Source: Apodospora peruviana (taxonomy: Eukaryota > Ascomycota > Sordariomycetes > Sordariales > Lasiosphaeriaceae). From it: a stretch of 64,000 nt of DNA. Positions within the stretch are counted from its first letter, which is position 1, and every line of letters begins with the position of its first letter. Under the pieces are notes generated by a model, which saw nothing but the letters and a program-made list of their open reading frames with translations, ran no database searches and had not been told where the DNA came from. The position numbers and the translations under genes were made by a program. Positions 59,603-64,000 of the stretch are shown here, one piece after another. The DNA lies in the NCBI GenBank assembly GCA_033439685.1, contig JAUEDM010000005.1, forward strand, positions 186,001 through 250,000, in the 5' to 3' direction.

Positions 59603-60431
59603 TGGATGGCGATATGGTTTTTGCACGAGACGTGAGAGGGCAGGCTGTCCAGATCTGGGGTTCCGAATCGATGTCCATTGTGTTGATGACGGTTTCGTTG
59701 CGGTCGAGGAAGGCGCGCTTGGTGTTCGTGTTGGCGAGGGGGCGGTAGCTTGCGATGCGCGCGAGCTGGACGGGCGCGATGTGTTTCTCGTAGGTGTCGC
59801 GGTCTTTGGAGGTTGCTGTCTTGGTTGTTGCTGTTTCAGACGGCGATGCGGCTAGATACACCGGACTTCAGGACACCGAGGAGGGCTGTGGTAAATTGTC
59901 TTTTGGCGGTTGTTTATTGTGGTTGTTTGCATCGGGGTGAAGTTGAAGATGAAGAGAGCTGGGTTGATCGGTCTGGTACCTACCATACCTGGTAATTAGT
60001 GTGATTTTAGTGTGAAGTGCACAGGAACGGACTGTCGGGCATTGACTCGAATAATGATGTGGTTGACTTGTTCTCGTGGGCGATGGGATCATGCGAACCT
60101 CGTATGTAATCTACCAGTAAGGACTGACCGACTGCTTTCTACAAGTTGGCGTCGCGGATAGCAGGCCACTTGCTGGACAACACCACGATACTCCGTCGGA
60201 GTCCTTCAAGGAGCTGCTATGTAATGGCATGTCCGGAGCCCACTTAAGTACTGTCTATTCGTCATGATAATTTACCCATCGGGGTTTTCACTCAACACAC
60301 CCGAATCGGTCCTGGGCGATTAAATAGGCACTGACAGCCTGGCGAGCACCATCTTGATCCCTTTGCAGCCTACTTCTCTTTATCGCAGCTGACTCACCAT
60401 CGGACACTGACTCCCGCCATAAGATCCCAAC
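59603..60431. other. intergenic with an antisense coding-like stretch
   Basis: No gene is firmly supported. On the minus strand (59861 down to ~59615) the frame reads YEKHIAPVQLARIASYRPLA and then TKRAFLDRNETVINTMDID, which looks protein-like. Upstream the frame breaks at a stop. It may be the end of a decayed gene. Confidence 0.35.
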
Positions 60432-61460
60432 ATGTCTACTTCCGGAGCGTCAGGACCTGCTGGGGAGGCGCCACGCAACCAAATCCGGCCCCCGGCGACT
60501 CCGCATTATCGCATATTCAACGCCCACGATGGCTATTCCGTCTTCTCCGCCGTGCACAGATCCTCCAACGTTGCCCGCCATCCCTTTGGAATTCAGCTCT
60601 ACACGCTCGTCGCTCTAAGAGAACCACCCCTTGAAATAGCTTTGCGTCTCGCCGACCTAGTATCGGGGTGGAAGCAGACAATATTGCCCCGGGTCGACAT
60701 TTACCTCCGCCGCATGAACTCTATCGAGCAATGTATGCGCCACCAACGGCAGGAAAAACAGTATCGGAACAAGAAGTCGGTTGGGGGGGGCCTCCCGATT
60801 GTGCCTGTCTGGTGGGAATCACGCCTCGCGTACCGAAACTGGATATTGGTCATCGGTAAGGACTGCAACGATTGGGAGTCAGTCCTCGAAAAGGGCTTGA
60901 CGTCGGTCCAATTCGACTGGTGCGGGGACTCGGAAGACGAGTTTGCGGCCTACGAGGACGAGTGCGAAGAGGAACCGGAGCTCATGTTTGTCGAACACAC
61001 GCCCCCGGGACCCTCCCCGCCGATGCACCAGGTCGTTCTGATTCACCAGGCCGTCGTCGTTGACCCGGTTGCTGCTGCTGCCCAACAAGATCAGCTGGGG
61101 GACGAGGAGTGGCTTACGCTTCCGTTGAAAGACAGGCTGCACGACGACAAACATAAGGGCCTGGGGGAGCTCTATAATGATATCATTGGCCGCTTGTCGC
61201 AGTGTTGCGACGTGTCGGGAAGACCACGAGACAAGTTCACCTTTGTTGAGTATGTCCACAATGGGATCTTGCCGCAATGGCAGGACAAGAGACAAAGCTT
61301 GCTGACTGTATACCTACCTAGTTTATGGGGAAAATGGGATGGACAAGCAGCATACCATTACGTTGATGATCATGACATGGAGGACAACAATGAGAACAAT
61401 GGCGAGGATGAATGGGCGACAATCCATTGGAGTGGTGATCATGAGGATTTGGGAAGCTGA
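60432..61460 (+). CDS. uncharacterised fungal protein
   Basis: A single exon of 342 aa. A Gly/Pro/Ala-rich N-terminus (~25 residues) precedes a globular part with YRIFNAHDGYSVFSAVHR, LYTLVALREPPLEIALRLAD and WWESRLAYRNWILVIGKDC. An acidic central stretch (DSEDEFAAYEDECEEEPEL) follows, and an acidic Asn/Asp/Glu-rich C-terminus (DDHDMEDNNENNGEDEW). There is no signal peptide, TM segment or recognised domain. The frame is long and codon use looks coding, so I accept it as a gene, but I cannot suggest a function. No neighbour explains it. Confidence 0.6.
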   Translation: MSTSGASGPAGEAPRNQIRPPATPHYRIFNAHDGYSVFSAVHRSSNVARHPFGIQLYTLVALREPPLEIALRLADLVSGWKQTILPRVDIYLRRMNSIEQCMRHQRQEKQYRNKKSVGGGLPIVPVWWESRLAYRNWILVIGKDCNDWESVLEKGLTSVQFDWCGDSEDEFAAYEDECEEEPELMFVEHTPPGPSPPMHQVVLIHQAVVVDPVAAAAQQDQLGDEEWLTLPLKDRLHDDKHKGLGELYNDIIGRLSQCCDVSGRPRDKFTFVEYVHNGILPQWQDKRQSLLTVYLPSLWGKWDGQAAYHYVDDHDMEDNNENNGEDEWATIHWSGDHEDLGS

Positions 61461-62358
61461 AACCCTACGAGTTGTAGACAAGAGTACTGCTGGAATCACT
61501 ACTCGATTTGGGGTGTTAGTGAGTTTGGGGACAAAAAGATCAGGGTGGCGATGGTGAGGTTTTAAGATGCTGCAGCCCTAGTCTGAAAAGTGTTGGGAAT
61601 CAAGACTCGATTAGGAGGTGAATGGAATCAATCCTCTGACTAAGTCTACTAGTTGAAACTCGATGGCGCGACGACTTGAACTAGGGATTTCATACAAGTC
61701 AACACAGAAGAACTGATAAATTACACAATAGTACCTGCCGAGCTATCTAGTTGGATAATCTTGAACAAGGAAATCGGACAAAGAGAGCTGGGGATAAGAA
61801 CCCCTTTCATCGCCATCATCGACGGAATAAACCGACTCAAGTAGAGCCACGCGTGAACAATGGGCCCATGCGCCAAACAAACAAACTGGACCGAGCTCCC
61901 GCCTACTTGTTCTGGTAATTCTCCAATTGGTATAATACCTCCGCCGCGTGCGCCGTGGCGTAGTTGACGAGCTAGCCCCTTTGTACGGTCCCTGAGTTCC
62001 ATTGTTGTTTGTTGAAACAAGACAGCTGGACCGTGCTTTGTGTCGTTGTATAGTTTCACAGGCTCTCTATTCCAAAGACACTTACAGTCATTACAAAACA
62101 ATGTTACTCGATCGATATCGCCTGTAACAGGTGTTGTGAGCTTCAAGGGGAGGGGGGCGGGACGACCAGACAGTCTTATAAAAAGGAAGCCATGGCGAGT
62201 CCATTCAGCATTTCCAAAGTTTTCTCATCATCGTCTACTCACTCACATACACACATTTTTGGTTTTGATAACCACCTCACAACTCCTTCACCAAGCTTTT
62301 GTTACCGCAACTTTCTGTGAAGTTTCGTAACTACCATCATCTCTCAAAACCAACCAAA
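61461..62358. other. intergenic, LPMO promoter side
   Basis: No gene seen. The right end contains a GC-box-like GGGGGGCGGG (about 62150) and a TATA box, both upstream of the LPMO. Confidence 0.45.
62177..62184 (+). promoter_or_regulatory. TATA box of the AA11 LPMO gene
   Basis: TATAAAAA lies 175 bp upstream of the ATG at 62359, preceded by a G-rich run. The C/T- and CA-rich sequence between them is typical of a fungal 5' leader. Confidence 0.55.
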
Positions 62359-63588
62359 ATGTCTAACTCCAACACCATGACCACGGCAGTTGCCTTCCTC
62401 GGCATCTTCGCGCTGAGCGCCAACGCCCACATGATCATGAACAACCCCTACCCGTATAACTTCCACACGAGCACCCCGCTCGTGCAAGTCAACCCTCTCG
62501 GTCCCAGCTCCCCGTTCCCCTGCCAAGGCCTCTCCTCCGTCGAGCAGGTGACTACCCTAACAGCAGGCCAGACGCAATTGGTCGAGTTCACCGGCGGCGC
62601 TCAGCACGGCGGCGGCTCATGCCAATTCTCCTTGTCGTATGACGGCCCGGGCGCGGACAAGAGCAAGTGGAAGACCATCTACACACTCATCGGCGGCTGC
62701 CCCGTCTCGGCGGCCGGCAATCTGCCAGCCGCCGCACCCGACCAGGACGGACGCGCCGACTCCCCCCACTGCGGCAACGATTCCGGCACCGAGTGCATCC
62801 GGCAGTTCAACATTCCTCTTCCTAAAGGCCTGAAGAATGGCAACGCCACGTTTGCGTGGTCGTGGTTCAACAAGATGGGCAACCGCGAGATGTATAACGT
62901 CTGCGCTCCGGTGACGATCACCGGCGGATCGAACGATACAGCTTTTGTTGATAGCCTGCCTAGCATGTTTGTCGCCAACGTTCCGGGCGAGTGCACCACC
63001 GGCCAGGGCGTGCTGAATATTCCCAACCCGGGCAAGTTTGGTAAGGTGCTCGAGGAGCCTGCTGCTGGATCCGAAGGGTCTTGCGAGAAGGCTGCGGGCA
63101 CGCCTACTTTTGAGGTTAGTGATGGTTCTTCTTCTGGGGGTGGTAACCCTACTGCTCCTCCCCCTCCTGCTCAGGTTATTCCTGCTACACCCGGCAACAC
63201 AATGTCGCTAACTCTTACCCCTAGTAAGCCTAGCAGTCCCCCTGTGGCAGTTGTTCCGCCGCCACCGCCGGCGGTGCAGCCCCCTCCTCCTTCTGGATTC
63301 ACCACCTTGACGTCTAGACCTGTCGCTACTCCCCCGGCTGCTGCTCCTGCTGCTCCTACTCAAGTAGGAGGAGCTGGTAGTCGTGCTGGGACTGGCGCTG
63401 GTTCCGGTCTCGGTTCAGGTAAAGGTGACAAGCAGGCTTGCTCACCAGACGGATCGGTGGTCTGCATCAACAGCTCATCCTTTGGGCTGTGCGATCACGG
63501 CTACGCTGTCCCCCAGGCCCTGGGTCCCGGGACGACTTGCAGCAATGGGAAGATTACGCGTCACAGGCGGAGAGTGGTTCTGTTTTGA
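62359..63588 (+). CDS. AA11-type lytic polysaccharide monooxygenase with C-terminal Cys-rich module
   Basis: A single exon of 409 aa. The signal peptide is cleaved after SANA, leaving His24 as the mature N-terminus (HMIMNNPYPYNF). The second copper-brace His is H83 in GGAQHGGGSCQFSLSYD. NATFAWSWFNKMGNREMYN matches the conserved AA11 C-terminal block. The catalytic domain ends near residue 240. A long Pro/Ser/Gly linker (PPPPPAVQPPPPS, GAGSRAGTGAGSGLGSG) leads to a ~40-residue module, CSPDGSVVCINSSSFGLC to GPGTTCSNGKI, that resembles X278. X278 is reported as a chitin-binding element in some AA11 enzymes. The enzyme should oxidatively cleave chitin or chitooligosaccharides outside the cell. 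The chosen start gives an ideal signal peptide; upstream in-frame codons lack an ATG. Confidence 0.92.
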   Translation: MSNSNTMTTAVAFLGIFALSANAHMIMNNPYPYNFHTSTPLVQVNPLGPSSPFPCQGLSSVEQVTTLTAGQTQLVEFTGGAQHGGGSCQFSLSYDGPGADKSKWKTIYTLIGGCPVSAAGNLPAAAPDQDGRADSPHCGNDSGTECIRQFNIPLPKGLKNGNATFAWSWFNKMGNREMYNVCAPVTITGGSNDTAFVDSLPSMFVANVPGECTTGQGVLNIPNPGKFGKVLEEPAAGSEGSCEKAAGTPTFEVSDGSSSGGGNPTAPPPPAQVIPATPGNTMSLTLTPSKPSSPPVAVVPPPPPAVQPPPPSGFTTLTSRPVATPPAAAPAAPTQVGGAGSRAGTGAGSGLGSGKGDKQACSPDGSVVCINSSSFGLCDHGYAVPQALGPGTTCSNGKITRHRRRVVLF

Positions 63589-64000
63589 TTTCTTTTTCTA
63601 CTTTCGTTCTTGGGTCTCAGTGTTCTGGTATACAGGAAACGGAAAAGGTAAAAACAAAAACGGTGATAGACTTGTGCTTTTTTGGTTGTTTAGACTTTGA
63701 TGATACCCCAACTGTATACATTCGTTTCTTTCTTTTAGTTTTTAGAGTAAATAAAACCTTTTACTGTACTCACAAGGACCTGTCTTAACCGGCAGTAATC
63801 CATTGTAAACTTCCTACTCGTGAAACTTTCTTCCATGTCTCTTATGGATAAACCATAGCGGGTTTTAACTGCTATAGACTTTGTTTTGCAAGAAATTTCA
63901 GGTTTAAGTACTTAATATTCCTATTTGCCTCTCCTTTTCCTAGTCTCGACGGCACTAGATGAGATTTTATACAGTCTTATATCATAGGTGATAAGTTCAA
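63589..64000. other. 3' flank of the LPMO gene
   Basis: This is A/T-rich sequence after the LPMO stop. AATAAA at about 63749, some 160 bp downstream, is a candidate polyadenylation signal. No further gene is seen before the window ends. Confidence 0.45.

Noticed and set aside
1..64000. CRISPR arrays, rRNA genes, bacterial operons or phage
   Set aside because: None was seen. Intron structure and gene families are fungal throughout.
1..64000. intact transposon with terminal repeats
   Set aside because: No transposase, reverse transcriptase, integrase or matched long terminal repeats were recognised. Only the small direct repeats listed remain unexplained.

Overview
The window is nuclear DNA of a filamentous ascomycete (Pezizomycotina, most likely a Sordariomycete). 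The signs are GT-AG introns of about 50-110 bp interrupting most genes, genes on both strands without operons, and fungus-restricted families: Zn2Cys6 and fungal_trans regulators, a DUF1996 secreted protein, HET and NACHT-ankyrin proteins, and an AA11 lytic polysaccharide monooxygenase. No species is assigned. Exon boundaries were read by hand from splice signals, frame continuity and family motifs; where I give an exon list, the spliced frame is open and divisible by three.

Layout. 1-2.3 kb: no gene recognised. 2.3-9.9 kb: a Dal5-type MFS permease (+), a Zn2Cys6 transcription factor (+) and a Nudix/eIF2B-like fusion protein (-). 11-12.2 kb: a secreted DUF1996 protein, followed by two diverged copies of a ~220 bp direct repeat. 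13.3-15.4 kb: a badly frameshifted multi-TM membrane protein relic. 19.2-21 kb: a sugar transporter behind a 3.7 kb gene-free stretch. 22.0-22.9 kb: a broken SGNH hydrolase. 23.5-29.3 kb, all (-): a small tetraspan membrane protein, a Ser/Gly-rich single-pass surface protein, and an A1 aspartic protease. 30.1-32.1 kb: a broken F-box gene beside an AT-rich block. 32.9-34.6 kb: a cytochrome P450 (-).

36.8-58.0 kb is a self/non-self-recognition type island. It holds a decayed HET-domain gene, an ankyrin-repeat gene with a nearby ankyrin remnant, and two intact-looking NACHT-ankyrin (NLR/STAND) genes with HeLo-like N-termini (912 and 1138 aa). Interspersed are metabolic genes: a seven-exon MFS sugar transporter (-) facing away from a second P450 (+), an FAD monooxygenase (+), and an adenylyltransferase of the nicotinate/nicotinamide-nucleotide type (-) that shares a 452 bp divergent promoter with the second NLR. 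58.5-63.6 kb: a short-chain dehydrogenase frameshifted in a T7 tract inside its YxxxK motif, an uncharacterised protein, and an AA11 LPMO with a C-terminal Cys-rich module.

The genes do not form one recognisable pathway. There is no PKS, NRPS or terpene synthase. Sugar uptake (two permeases), wall or chitin attack (LPMO) and extracellular proteolysis are consistent with a saprotroph or plant/fungus-associated lifestyle. The most notable features are the NLR/HET island and the density of broken genes: four clear relics and one single-indel case among about 23 loci.
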